From assembly GCA_022605405.1 (NCBI GenBank), contig JABYQQ010000001.1, positions 4,030,001-4,094,000 on the forward strand: a DNA stretch of 64,000 nucleotides, given 5' to 3'. Of this stretch, positions 1 through 11,504 are shown piece after piece. Position numbers and translations under genes: made by a program. The notes under the pieces were generated by a model. That model saw only the letters and a list, made by a program, of their open reading frames with translations, was not told the DNA's origin and did no database searches. Positions within the stretch are counted from its first letter, which is position 1. Each line of letters opens with the position of its first letter. The DNA comes from Earliella scabrosa. Its lineage: Eukaryota > Basidiomycota > Agaricomycetes > Polyporales > Polyporaceae.

Positions 1-175
1 TCTTCATGGACCGACAATAGGCAATGACAGTGGCGAGGAGAAGGGTGGGGCTGGCGAACGCGGGAAGGAGGACTACGTAGCGCGGCGCACAAGGCAAGCC
101 AGCGTGAAGGACGTTGCGCGGGCGCCTCGCGTAGTAGTCGTATAGATATTCACTGGTATTAACATGGCGGAAACA
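1..175. other. Left-edge sequence, no firm gene
   Basis: On the minus strand one frame stays open from about position 157 to the left edge and would encode a Tyr/Arg-rich then hydrophobic peptide. No start codon or splice acceptor clearly belongs to it. It lies just downstream of the stop of the 176-2322 gene, so it could be an alternative last exon of that gene, the 5' part of another gene running off the window, or chance. Confidence 0.2.
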
Positions 176-2322
176 TCAGTCTAGATTACATGGTTCCAGA
201 GGAATATAGTGGGGGACTATTGGGGGGCGGCCTGCATATTTGACAAATGTGGAGACATAGAAAGAAGCCAGACACGCCTCCCTTTCCAGGATGTAGTCCT
301 CACTGTCGCGCAGCTGTAGTGGTTCCATAGCCCGCAGCTCAGGAGGACTCATCGGCCATGGAGACAGTACTTCGCGGAGGGCGTTGAGCGAGTTCACCCG
401 GCGATGAGGAAGGCGCGCGAACAGGCCAAATGCGTAGTTGCCCGGGAGCTCCGCGACGGCGTGGAGACTACGTCGGGGAAACACGGGAGCTAGCCGCTCA
501 TGGCGGAGGGCTTCGTCGTCGTCCCGCTCCGCCGGCCGCAGCAAGCGATCGAGAGCTTGCAACTCGTACCTGAAGGCCAGCTCATGACATTCCCAAAGGA
601 CCCAACATGCCGTTTGCGGGGAGATTTCGGAGATTTGATGGCCATGCCATTGCACAGGACCGGTAGCGTCAGGGTCCAGAGCGGAGTCTTCGCAAAGCCC
701 ATCAAAGAGCTGCTTGAGCTCGAAGTAACGCTTGCCGGTCTTTGTCGCTACGGACAGATCGTCCGGCATGCCATTCAGGAAGCTGCGCCAATGCTGGGTG
801 GGCACGGCGCTGGGCCGGCTTTGCGGTTGGTTGAGCTTGGTGAGCCACACTGGGCGAGCGCGGAGCCAATTCAACAAGTACCGCGACTGACGATCCTGTT
901 CGCGAGGTCCCACGAGCATGGCGGGCTCGGGAACCCAGTATCCCCAAGGGAAGGTGCAATCCGGCCAAGGCGGAATGGCGCGCGCCTTCTCCAAAGCGTG
1001 CTCCCAAGACGGAATAGGGTCCGGCATCCAGGGGTGTGTATAACGCCCAAACTTGTCTCGCCCAGTGGCACCAGCCCCGGACCGGCGAGCGCGCGTGCGG
1101 GGGGACCCACGCGCTTTGACTGGTTTGGGAGAGGTCGGGGGGGCCGGTAAATCACCGGCAGATAGAGTGGGAGATGTACGGGGATCTGTGAGAGACCGAT
1201 CGGTGAAAGTTGACGTTGGTACTGTGACATTGTGAATGGGGGGCCGGCGGACTCACCGCTGGGGTTGGGGCTGAAGGGCGCAGACTCAGCGGGCTGGGAC
1301 CTGAGTCCTAACAAGGCGGCGCGCGCTGCATACTCCTTTCTAACTTGTCTAGTGGGAAGTGGCGCGGGTGGGATGGCCGACGAGGCTACTGGGTTAGACA
1401 CTGTCACATTCGGTGAGATGTCTAGATAGGGATGGGCGTGGCGAATTGTCTGACGAAGGTGTCCGTCCCCGGCCAGCCCATGGTATAGCACGCACCCGGG
1501 CACCAGGGGCTCAGAGCAGATGTGGGAGGGTGACACCGGTTCCAAGCTAGAAGGGATCGGGGACTGGGAGGCAACTGGGGCGTGCAGCTCGCGACGCAGA
1601 AACCAGACCGGCAACCCGAGACGGAGGTATTGGTGAACAACCTGGGGATTGGTCGTCCATGCGCCCATCATGTCAGCCTGGAGGGGCAGAGGCGCACATG
1701 CTCGCTCGTCGTCTTGAAGAAGACGGTTGAACTCCAGGAAGGCTTCGGTCATGATCCAATGGCGTTGAAGGACGCGCACCTGGATGGACTGATCGCGGAA
1801 GGTAGTGGGGATGACTTGAAGGCGGGAGAGAGCCTGACGCATGCACAACTCATGCCAGGCAACCGAAGCGTGGCCGTGGCTGGTGCCCGGGGTTGAGAAT
1901 TGTAAAAGGCGGACTTCGCCCAGGATGGACTGGACCAGTTGATCCAGGTGGCCGACGTAGGTGGGAGCGAAGAAGCCTAACCCGCGCACAGGTGTGCCGG
2001 TCAGCTCTTGAAAGTTGTCGGGAGTGGGGTCAAGCCACATAGCGGCGGCCCGATGGTGGCAGGGAACGGTTTTGCGAACTGCCGCGAGATAGGCGTATTG
2101 GTCGGAGTGGATTTGTGGCCACAAAATGGGGTCCAGTATACCAAAGCGACCGTCCCTCATCAGGGTGAGTGATACATCCCCTTGGACGATCCGGGGGATA
2201 AAATCCATGTTGGGAGAGCAGAGGGCGATCATCCCTTGGTCTGCCCGGCAGAACCGCGCCCACGCGCGCACGTTCACCAAGGGATCATCGGGGAGCGGCT
2301 CTGTCAGGCGGGACATGAGCAT
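176..2322 (-). CDS. Lineage-specific hypothetical protein, two exons
   Basis: Two minus-strand frames join across one intron (about 1188-1259) with donor GGTGAGTCC and acceptor CTCACAG. Exon 1 runs from ATG at 2322; exon 2 ends with the stop at 176. Splicing restores one frame through KFGRYTHPWMPDPIP into a long Trp/Arg/Pro-rich tail. The product is about 710 residues: a Trp- and Leu-rich N-terminal half, a Ser/Pro-rich linker near the junction, then a basic segment and a second ordered-looking domain (GYWVPEPAMLVGP and following). I see no signal peptide, membrane span or catalytic motif. It resembles proteins expanded without known function in Agaricomycetes; that is a memory-based impression, not a search result. 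An AG immediately precedes the ATG, so an upstream 5' exon is possible. Confidence 0.6.
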
Positions 2323-3456
2323 CTTGCAGATATGCGGAGGACTAACAGATGACGGTGATAGACATCGCGCCTCTTACCGTTGGAGGGGGTGCATGCGGGT
2401 GCACGGTGTGGTTCCATGGAAATCTGGCAGAGAGTGACAACACGTGTAAGTGGAATCACACGGCAGTCACTGCGCGCTCACTGACCGAGGCGGTGGGATG
2501 TATTTGAGCAGGTTTCTAGAGGATATCAGCTGGTGGAGCCACGGGGCTAGTCCTTGTATAACCAACTCACCTCGACGAAGGGATGCGAAGCGTAAGGAGA
2601 AGTAGCGCGCGCGTCGAGGGAATCGCGCGCCCATGCTGCTCCCACGCGCGCAAGATGAACATGGGCGCTGCGGCACACTCTTCCTTTTCCAACGATGTCC
2701 CGGCTATGAACAGGTGCCTCGGCCAGCAGCACCCAGCGCGCGCTCTCGGTAGAGAAGGAGCGAGAGGGTGGGAGAGAAGGTGAGTGCCGTAATATGTGGC
2801 ACTGTGGGTCCATATGTATGACAGCGAAGCAAGGTGCCCGAACATGACCTCCGCTGGATCGAAGGTGTTACCGTGGCAGCGTGCCACAAGAAGGTGGCAT
2901 TGGGACGGCCGAGAACGGGAAGACAGGGTGGTGCGCGCGTCGCGCGCCATGGCGTAGGATCTCCAGGGAACCAATGAATTGCTTGTTCTTGGTTTTATCC
3001 TGCGGCGTCATGGGTTGACTTCGCGTCGCACATCGACTGAGATCCTTCGTCCATGACGCCCCGTAGCCTCGTGGCTGGACCTGTCCACGATGGATACATC
3101 TGGCCATAACGGACAGGGATCTGACTTGGGGCCTCAATTGATGCCGTCGCCCGCTGAAGTGGCTTAGCGCGCCCCGGTGCGCCATTGGGACAGCCCGCTA
3201 GCCGGCCACATTCAGGAAAAACGAGACCCCGGTGATGGCGGGCGGCGGGCCCGTACCACCCCCGAGGCTGCCCCGAGCTCTCCAACGGCGCCGGATTCGC
3301 AGATTGAATCTCGGGAAGCGCTCCCCAAGGTGATCCTAGTCCCTCCAAGGCACGCGCTTCCAGCTCCTTCCCCATTTTCCATCCCTGCCAACTCTTCCGC
3401 ATGCTGGCGCTGCGTCCCAACCTCCTCGCTCCCTTGTCTCGCTCCCTTCTCTGGCC
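2323..3456. other. Intergenic, no gene seen
   Basis: About 1.1 kb between a minus-strand and a plus-strand gene. Open frames here are short and show no splice-consistent extension. It should hold divergent promoters, but I see no distinctive TATA box or repeat. Confidence 0.5.
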
Positions 3457-4614
3457 ATGCCGGCAGATCCTAGGGTGAAAGCCCTCGTCGACCGACACCT
3501 GCCATCCGACAAAGCGCTCAAGGAGGTGTTGCACGACTGTCACATGGGCGCAACGCACTACTGTATCGTCAGCTACGGAGGCACAACACGCGAGACTGTA
3601 GGGCAAATCTACGAGCGGGTACGTGTATGATGCGACGCAGGTGGGCATATTTACTAACCATCAAGCCAATCAGTGTGCCTACCAGACGGGCTGCAGACAC
3701 GACTGGAAGCCACTGGGTGTGCAGTTGACCAGGTCGTCCCTGCAAACCTGCCTCTGCGCCATCGGGTCCTTGAACCCCCCGCCTTACGGTGACGAGAAAT
3801 TTGTGCACTGGTGCCTGGAGACGGCCATAGAACTCAACCGCGGCGTTGTGACACCTCAGTCCGCGGACGAGTGCGTGTTCCTCACAGCGCCGTCGAGGAA
3901 CGAGGGCCCCTTGGGGTTCGGCGCCTTCATGGTGGGCCTGGGGGGGAGACGCCGGTCTATTGCACGTCCGCACGGTGAAGTCAAGGCATCCACATCCGTC
4001 CGCAAACGTCCACCGGTGTTACCGCAGACGGTGGAAGTGCCCACGTTTGTGTTTCGCACGGTACGTGAGCACTGCGCCCAGTAAGAGAATGTGACCGCTT
4101 AGTGCGACCCATGCAGGATGGGAGTGCCGCGAAGCCAATCGTGCTGCAAGGTGTGTGTCACGGCCACCTCGTGCTAGTGAACGTTCGACAGGATGCGATG
4201 TTCGACGCGCTCGGACTGCCGAGGACGGCGCGAGGGCTGGCGCTGAAGCTGGAGTTCTGGGAGATTTGGGAGGGCAGCTGGGTTCCCGGACTGCCGGACG
4301 GCGACAAGATACCCTTGTTGCCCGAGCAAGGTCTCATCATTCGCAAAGCTGGGGTGACAAGATGCCTTGAGCTGGACAGGTGTGAGGCATCAACCAAGCC
4401 GCGCTGTCTAACATCAGATCACACACGACTGCCATCTCTTCTCCGTCCCTCCGTAGAGCTCAGCTCGTCTTCATCGGCCCACCGGAAGGAGCGTACGTCC
4501 AAGCGTCAGCGGGAGGATGTGATCGAGCTAACAGACGACGAGTGCGAGGCGGCTCCCCGGAGGAGCGTCAAGAGGGGACGAGTCTGGAAGGGGAAGGGGA
4601 AGGCAGACCGGTAG
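3457..4614 (+). CDS. Hypothetical protein A with C-terminal SIM-like motif; paralogue of 5948-7081
   Basis: Three exons: 3457-3618, 3674-4060 and 4117-4614. All junctions are phase 0 with GTACGTG donors. The product is 348 residues. The N-terminal third (ADPRVKALVDRH then ETVGQIYER) and the middle (HDWKPLGVQ, PPPY, FVHWCLETAIELN) align by eye with the gene at 5948-7081, which has the same exon number and phases. The last exon has a shared GLIIRKAG-type motif, then a Ser-rich linker, the hydrophobic-acidic stretch VIELTDDECE (about residues 318-327) and a basic tail ending KGKGKADR. VIELTDDE fits the SUMO-interaction consensus and the basic tail could be a nuclear signal; both are inferences. 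The start is the first ATG in a good context (gccATGc). Function is unknown. Confidence 0.75.
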
Positions 4615-4689
4615 ACGGACTCACGTAAGCCCACCCAATACACACACTCCCTCTGCGATGAATGCCCCGCCTTAGCTTAGTGCGTTATA

Positions 4690-5011
4690 TTCCTGCATAC
4701 TGTTGCGACACTCTCATTCTCTACCTTACGCGCGCGCGCGCCCCTTTAATCGCTGTCACGACTCACACCTAAAGCAAACCTTGCGCTCGTTACCTATTTC
4801 CTCTACGGCCGAGTGTGCTACGACGTAGCTAGCCCGCGACCGGGAGCGGCCCGCGTTCTGATATTGTTGCCACACTCTCGTCCCCTACCTTATGCCGGCG
4901 TGGAACCATTTAGTTGCGGTCCCACTTAATGTAACCCTTCTGCTCGTTACCTACGTAATGTAACCCTTCTGCTCGTTACCTACGACCTCTTCCACCGGGA
5001 GTGCTACGATG
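4690..5011 (+). repeat. Diverged direct repeat plus 29-bp exact tandem duplication downstream of gene A
   Basis: Two blocks of about 125-150 bp, starting near 4699 and near 4862, share the order GTTGC-ACACTCTC, CTACCTTA, a Cys/Thr-coding-like spacer, GCTCGTTACCTA and GTGCTACGA. The second copy also carries an exact 29-bp tandem duplication (4927-4955 and 4956-4984). The first copy contains a short CG run near 4731. The segment sits just after the stop of gene A, so it looks like a duplicated 3' untranslated or downstream region left by tandem duplication. Confidence 0.65.
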
Positions 5012-5299
5012 AATACACCACGCTGCCCCGACTGGCCGGCTGAGGGGCGGCGAGCTGCGACATCGTCCGACTGAGTGTCGGCTGCATATGGTTTGGGGAC
5101 CGTGGTGCAGCGAATATGCAAGTGCGCGCTGTGTCTGCCACCTCGATTTCTTGGAAGAGCCGAACCCCGGCGCGGATGTTTCCGAGAACCAACTCCGAGA
5201 GCGACGCACTCCCGGACTCCCAAACCTCTTACATTGCTCTTGGCCGCCATCCCGTCACTCTATCCTACTCCAGCTACCACTGCGGCTACCACTGCGCCG

Positions 5300-5626
5300 A
5301 TGGAGCGTCCCGTCCATGTGCTCCCCAGATGTCCACCCCCCAACCTGACAATATGGCAAATGTTCGTGTGGCCAAAGCTCGGGCAATACATCCAGTTCGT
5401 CCAAGCCGGCGACGGGCCGCAGCAAATCAAGTTCGTGGAGTCTACCGCGAAGGAGCTGTTCAAATACTTCGGGCGCAATGATCTGAAAAGATACACTCCC
5501 AAGGAGATCCGAGGGGTACGTGAACACGCCCTTCCCCCGGTGTGAGGGAGAGACTGACGTGAGGTGTAGAGGCTACGTCGCTGGTTGAATATGACCATGA
5601 GGGAACTGGGGGTGGTGAGAGTGTAG
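5300..5626 (+). CDS. Small basic hypothetical protein, two exons
   Basis: Exon 1 is 5300-5515 and exon 2 is 5570-5626, joined across a 54-nt intron (GTACGTG donor, GTGTAG acceptor) in phase 0. The product is 90 residues. It begins MERPVHVLPRCPPP, has an aromatic middle (WQMFVWPKLGQYIQF) and ends in a Lys/Arg-rich helix-like segment (LKRYTPKEIRGRLRRWLN). It does not align by eye with its neighbours A and C although it lies between them. It could be a complete small gene, the 5' remnant of a larger one, or have further exons I did not see. Function is not recognised. Confidence 0.45.
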
Positions 5627-5947
5627 GGAGCTTGAGAGGGTAAGGCTGGTGAGGTTGCGAGGCCGCTCACGGGGAATGGTTGTTGGAGGGGGAGTTGTGC
5701 TGTGGGATTGCCGCCGCTCTAAGTGACCACAAGGCCCACTATTGCTTTCAGAATAAAGATATAACGATACATAAACATAGTCTCAATGCTTGTAGGGGGA
5801 AGGAGAGAGGGCGTGAGGTGCGTGGTGCGCAGGTTGGAAAACAGAACCACACACACCGGCGACGAGAGGACTAAGCGCCACGTCGACTTGAACATGCACG
5901 TCCTGGTCACCACCCCCCACGTTCCCCAACCCTCTGTGAACAGCAAC

Positions 5948-7081
5948 ATGGCTCCATACTCTGGGGACATTGTTAAAGCCAAGGTGGACAGTCGTGTGCG
6001 GGCCCTATTCCATCGTTACACACCTTCCAGCCGGGCGTTCGAGCGGTACTATCGCCCTTGCCCCGTCGGTGGGGAGCACTATACAACCGCGCATGCGGGC
6101 GACGAGAACTTTGAATCCATTGCGCGACTGGTGGAGCGGGTGAGTGATAGCTCGTTCGTGGTGCATGTCGGGCTCTGACCAAGTCAGTGTGGAGGCAATC
6201 GTGCGAACGAGAAGTGCGACGGTCACGGGCAGCTACTCGCCTTCCAGTTCTCCCACCAGGAGCGCGCGGCCTTTCTCACTGAGATTGCCGCAATGTGCCC
6301 GCCTCCCGAAGGGTACCCGGCCAACTTCCAGCAGTGGTGCCTGCTCACCGCTGTCAAGCTGAATGCCTTAGGGCTGCCTCCTGCGATGCGTCCTGCGGAG
6401 GTGCGCGTGAGGGCCGCCCCGGGGCCAGCGGGGAATGAGAGGAAGGTTCTGGTGTCAGTGGTGGCGTACTACGAGGTGCGGGTATCTCTTGGTTTGCTCG
6501 GGGAAATCTTGGTCTGAACGCGGATGCCACCGCAGGACGGCCAGCCACCGACGGTGTTGAAGGCTGTGGGGCTGGAGCACGGGGAGAATACGGTCATGGA
6601 GATCCGTCAGGAGGTGATCTGCGTCCCTCTGGGTCTGGATGTGTGGTCGCCTACCCTGACGGACGACATCCAGAGGTACGATCCATTCGTGGAAAAGTGG
6701 ATGACCTTTGGGCAGCCGGAGGAGATACGCCTGAGACCGGGGGAAGGGGTCATTCTGCGCAAGACTGGCATGCTCCTCGCTCACGGGTTGCATAACCACG
6801 TTCAAGAGACCGTGCCGCTGTGTCTGCGCCCAGGGAGCGAGAACCTTCCCGGGTTTCTGGCATATGTGCGCGCAGCCCAGCCGCACGATGGCCAGAAGGA
6901 CGCATCGAAGACGGGGACCTTGGGGGGGTCGAAGGGCGCGGGCTCCAAGCCGGAGGTGAAGGAACCGCGCGTTATTGTGATCTCGTCCGACAAGGAGGAG
7001 GAGGATAGCGTTAGAGCGGAAAGGGCATCACGAGCCGCGCGGGGCAAGAAGAGAGCCCGTAGTGACGTGGATGTAGAGTGA
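5948..7081 (+). CDS. Hypothetical protein C with C-terminal SIM-like motif; paralogue of 3457-4614
   Basis: Three exons: 5948-6139, 6188-6475 and 6536-7081, all phase 0, 341 residues. An in-frame upstream ATG at 5894 would add 18 residues. Exon 1 (VDSRVRALFHRYTPSSRAF to LVER) and exon 2 (LLAFQFSH, MCPPPEGYPANFQQW, LLTAVKLN) correspond position for position to gene A. Exon 3 carries GEGVILRKTGM, like the EQGLIIRKAGV of gene A, then a disordered Lys/Ser segment, VIVISSDKEEED (about residues 306-317) and a basic tail. The pairing of a hydrophobic-acidic SUMO-interaction-like motif with a basic tail is thus kept in both paralogues although the linkers differ. No enzymatic motif is visible. Confidence 0.75.
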
Positions 7082-7733
7082 TTGCACGCTGTACTGTCTT
7101 TGACGTCTTACGTCTGGTCATACAGCCTGCGTTTGTAGCTTTGGGTGAGAACCGATGTGAGCGCCATGGGAGGAGATAGCCCAATATTGCGCGATACCGC
7201 GGAGGATGCTAGGCCAGACAGGATGAAATATTTTGTGAGATAAAGAGGCTAGGAGACAAATTTGGAGGCTACGCGACGCGGGCTTTGGGGAGAAACCAAG
7301 GTGACCGGGAGTGAGCACCTTGCAACGCGACCGTTATTCTTCCCCTCTTGCTTGACCGGCGACAGCATGCGTGTCATCCTCCACCATATGTCGTCAGCAC
7401 CTCAAGAGCAATACGGCACAAACAGTCCCGCCACTGGATGCAACGGGGACGCCGGACGGGGACGAGAGAGCGCGTCCTCCACGGAGACGGTGGGCCTGCC
7501 GGTCATGCGTGCGTGTTAACCTCCTTGTATGCTGCTTGTGGCTGCGGATGCTGACTGACGGGTTCATGGTGGGGGGTGTCTGCACAGCCCAAGTGGACTG
7601 GGGGAGCAGGGGAGCTGACGGACCTGGCATGAGTGCTGCAGGAGCGACGACGCGTACGTGAAGTCTCCTGGCAGTCCCGTGACGCGTCTGAACGTCCTCA
7701 TGTGTGGGCGCAGCGCACACAGCCGCAAGCAAC
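7082..7733. other. Intergenic, no firm gene
   Basis: About 650 bp between two plus-strand genes. An open stretch starting with ATG at 7389 is in principle a candidate upstream exon of the following gene, but no donor/acceptor pair links it convincingly. Confidence 0.4.
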
Positions 7734-10700
7734 ATGACAGATGGCGCGTGGGGAGGGAGCAGTGGATCGACATCGGTCGCTGCGGGAACCTCAGACATGG
7801 GTACGTGTTCAAGTTGCCTGGCTTGCATAACATGACGTGCATCAATTTACGTCCCTGCCTCGTGGGGCACTTTTGATACAGCGGAAGCCCTGGGGTCTAA
7901 TGGCGAGTCCACGCGGCGGGGGGACAACATCACCGGTGTGTACAGTGCTCACAGCCGGCCGAGGCCCACGGACTGATGCTGATGGATGGGTGCATAGCTT
8001 CAAGCGAGGGCGCAGTGACAATGAGCGCGGGGACAATGAGCACGGAGGGACAGAGCGGAACCAGTGCGTGTTGTATTGTTGCCATTCACTTCTCGTACTT
8101 ACGGCGCGCTGGCCACATAGGCGCGTCGCCGGGTAAGAAGGGAAAGAAGAAGAAGAAGAAGAAGGGCCAAGCGAAGGATGGTACGGTGTGCACAACGATG
8201 TTCTTGCATAGCGGAATAGCTCACAAGGCGCATAGCTGAGGATCGCAGCTCCAAGCACCTGGCATCCAAGTTCCCGGAGATAGGTGCCTGGCTGAATGGG
8301 AAGTATCCGGAATACCTTCGGATCTCCAAGGAGAACGCGAAAAATGGCGGGGTCAAGAAGTTCTGCGACGACACAGCGACAGAGGGGTGTCAACGCTTCA
8401 AGGAGATCCTACTCCGCGAGAAAAAACCGCCTGGAGAGGCGCATCAGGTATGTGAGTGGGAATGCAGTATAGCGCGTGACTGACCAGTGCGGCCAGTACA
8501 TGGCAAGCTGGTTCAACAACAATCGCGGGAGGCTGCGCAAACTTGGGAACGTGGGGGAGGACGCCCACATGGCCGCGAACGTAGCGGCGGCTGACAACCA
8601 GTCCAACGTGGAGGTCGTGAAGGTGGAGGCGATGGACGAGGCCACGAGGGTGAAGGCGCTGGCGAAGAATCCTTTGGCCAAGGCTCTGAACACCCGCGCG
8701 AAGTCCGCGTTCCGCGTGTACTGGACTGCGCACAAGGACGCGATCAGTGCGGCGTTCCCGGGTGAGAACATCGGCGTGTGGACAACCAAAGCGAAGGTGG
8801 ACTACCAGTCGCTAGAACCTCTGGAGCAGGATATGTGGAAGGCGCGGGCGGCCTCCGAGAGTGTCAAGCCACCGGACCAATGTTACAGGTGAGGCCCGGA
8901 TGCGCGATCCAGAGCCGGAACTGTGTCGTTGACCCTGGCCACAGAAATCAACCAGGCGGCCCATGGCTTCTGTTTGACCTCCTGTGGGGCCTGATTGGAA
9001 CGGGGCCGAAGCAGTTGGGTCCGTGCGCGGGGGAGCTGAAGTACGGTTACAAAGACCGGGAAGGCCAGCTGAAACAGGTTCAGTGAGTGTATTTGTGCAT
9101 GTGGGCGGCGCGTGGTTGCTGATGGTCCGGCGTAGACTGTGTTTCACCAAAGATCTGAACGCGGTGCCATTCGACAAGTTTGAAGAGGGAACACCTGCCA
9201 GCGAGGGCGCACGCTTCTTGAGATGGTGCCACATGGTGATAGGTGCGTACATGAGAGACTTATACACGGGGGAGGGGAACGGTACTAACAGATGGGCAGT
9301 GGACGAGGCTTTACCGCAGCGCGACCTACCTTACGGAGATGACGGCAAGGTGAGGTTGCCGGAGGAAGCAGGAGATATGCCACCACAAACATTGCGGGAG
9401 AAGCTGAAGGTGTACCTGGAGGTGAAATGGGGTAAGCGGACGAGCTGTTCCTTGTGCCGCGGGAGGGTGACTGATGACGCAAATCAGAGGAGTGCGGACG
9501 GGAGGAGTTCAACTGGGACGCGGTCCAGGAGACCATCAACGACTACGTGGACGGTGAATGGGCGCCGCTGCTCCAGGCTTTCTTCTCGCAGAAAGGTGCC
9601 CTGGCAGTGTACACCCTGCACGACGCGCTGGTGAGGGCGGAAGCCAGCGACAACCCTTTTAACTTCAAGAGCCCCGCTGAGGAAGAAGATCACACTTTGG
9701 TCGTTCATGAGACGCCTCGCCATTCGCGAGCCAATTCTGTGAACCCTGGGAGTCGAAATGTAACCCCCAGCGGACGTCGAGCGCGTCCCGCAAGCCCAAC
9801 CCCACGCTACCGATCCACGACGCCGACGGGATCCGACGTCCAGTCTGTTCCTTCCAGAGCCTCGAGTGCTGCGTATGCTGCTCGGGACCCGTTTACAGGG
9901 ACCCTGGATGAGATCGCCGAGGAGGACGAGGAGGAGGCGGATGTGTACGTCGCTCCGATCCACTATGGACAAGCGAGCGTGTCCTCAGGGCCCGAGGAGG
10001 TCGGTCCGACCTCAGAGCAACGCGGAAACGGTGTGGCAGAAGCGACTGCCGGCGCGCACCCCGGGAGTGGCCGATCAAGCGAGGTTGGTACGCCCGGCGA
10101 GAGCACGAAGGACGAGACCAAGGCCGGGGGAAAGGAGGCCGAACCAACCTCACGCGGTGAACCCTCAGCCGGGGCAACGAGCGGCAACGGGCAGGCGAAG
10201 AGCTCGCCGGCGGAGTCCCTGGGGCGGGGTGCACCGGCAAGCCCGCCTTCAGTGGACGGCGTTCCAACCATCACCCCGTCGGGGGATGGGAGCGCCGCGC
10301 GCCCGTGCGAAGAAGACCGCAATGAAGGCTTACATGACAAGGAAGACGGCGGTTCCGCAACCAGCGGGCAAGCAGGCGCGGCGCCCTCGACGGCAGCGAT
10401 GCCCGACGACAAGAGCCAGCCTGGGGCAAGCGATGTCAGATGCGCACGCCACGAGCGGACGACGGGCGAGACAGGCGGCACGATGCCTAGCGCCACGGCT
10501 AAGCACAACGCTGCCAGCGAGCCAGAAGCCAGCAGCGAGCGAGCCGGAGAGACGGCCCAGCCACCCAGCGACCCCAGCGCAGAGGACGGGGAGTGCGCGC
10601 GCCACGCCCCGCCGACGGACACCGGGGCCATCATGCCGGACACGAGGCGTGCGGAGACGGCGCCCAACGAGCCACTGCCAGAGAGCCGGGAGGCTGAAGC

Positions 10701-11340
10701 CACGGCGGGAGCCGAGCCTGAGCGCGCGGCGGGGGAGCCGGGGAAGGGGGATGGGGAGGCGGGGGGTGGTGTGAACGGTGAGCCTTCGGGAGAAACGGAG
10801 AAAGGCAAGGGCGCAGGCGGCGCGCGAGGGCGAGGGGGACGAGGACGAGGACGAGGACGAGGTAGAGGGCGAGGCCGTGGAGGGAGAGGAGGGCGTGGGC
10901 GAGGTGGGGGACAAGGTGGCGATGGCAAGGCTGGAGGAGCAGAGGAAGCAATCGTCCAGGCCGGCGCCGCCGCGGTACAGAACGAGGCGTTGCCACCGGA
11001 CGCACAGGAGCGGCCCCCCCGGAAGAGGAAGGCTGCGGGTCCTCCTGTAGGAGAGCCAAGAATGACTCGCCGACGGCAAAAGGAGGAGAACGCCACCTCG
11101 GGATCAACAGCTCGTGAAGATGACCCACAAGAGACAGTAGCTGGGGTCGGGACCAGCGCCGCCCACATGGAGGCTCAGGCGGTGGTTTCACACGGGGGGA
11201 GCATCACGCCTTCCGCTGAGCCCCAGGGAGAAGGTGTCGAGGGCAACGTGCTCAAGCGCAAGAACGACGATGGTACGACGGTAATGGAGGCGAACAAGAA
11301 GGCTCGTGGGTTGGATCCGAAGGGACAGGGGAGAGCGTAG
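7734..11340 (+). CDS. Eleven-exon hypothetical protein with Lys-rich linker and long RG-rich disordered tail
   Basis: Exons: 7734-7800, 7882-7935, 7998-8063, 8121-8180, 8236-8447, 8497-8888, 8945-9082, 9136-9246, 9292-9431 and 9488-11340; every junction keeps frame (an extra 5' exon is possible, giving eleven or more). After a Ser/Gly N-terminus and a poly-Lys run (KKGKKKKKKKGQ) comes an ordered region: KHLASKFPEIGAWLNGKYPE, then YMASWFNNNRGRLRKLGN, AFRVYWTAHKDAI and a GPWLLFDLLWGLIGTGPK segment. The last exon is about 617 codons of Pro/Ser/Glu/Gly-rich disorder with an RGG/RG block encoded near 10822-10940 and a basic KRKAAGPP segment. WFNN-type regions of this kind occur in expanded Agaricomycete proteins of unknown role, which I recall rather than looked up. 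RG repeats usually bind RNA or nucleic acid, so nucleic-acid contact is inferred. Confidence 0.65.
10822..10940 (+). repeat. GA/GC-rich repeat encoding an RG/RGG tract
   Basis: The coding strand has reiterated GAGGACGAGGACGAGG-like hexamers giving consecutive Arg-Gly pairs and RGG units. It lies inside the last exon of the 7734-11340 gene. The reading frame is open on both strands here because of the simple composition, which explains several overlapping spurious open frames. Confidence 0.8.
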
Positions 11341-11504
11341 TAAGTGGTCATCAGGCATGAATGTTCGCACTGGCTAATAGGCGTGTGGTCAGGGATACCA
11401 TACTGCATCCATGTACTCACTGTCTGGCTCATAGCAGGACACATCGATGGGCGAGAGATGGCGACGCTATGAGGAGGACCGCTGGTGGGGCCAGATCACA
11501 GACC

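Noticed and set aside
1..157. Hydrophobic open frame at the left edge, minus strand
   Set aside because: Looks partly coding but has no visible start or acceptor; it cannot be assigned to a gene within this window.
2995..3648. 217-codon minus-strand open frame
   Set aside because: Overlaps the first exon of gene A antisense and has no recognisable features.
9963..11168. 401-codon minus-strand open frame
   Set aside because: Antisense shadow of the Pro/Ser/Gly-rich last exon of the 7734-11340 gene; the plus strand has the splice-linked frame.
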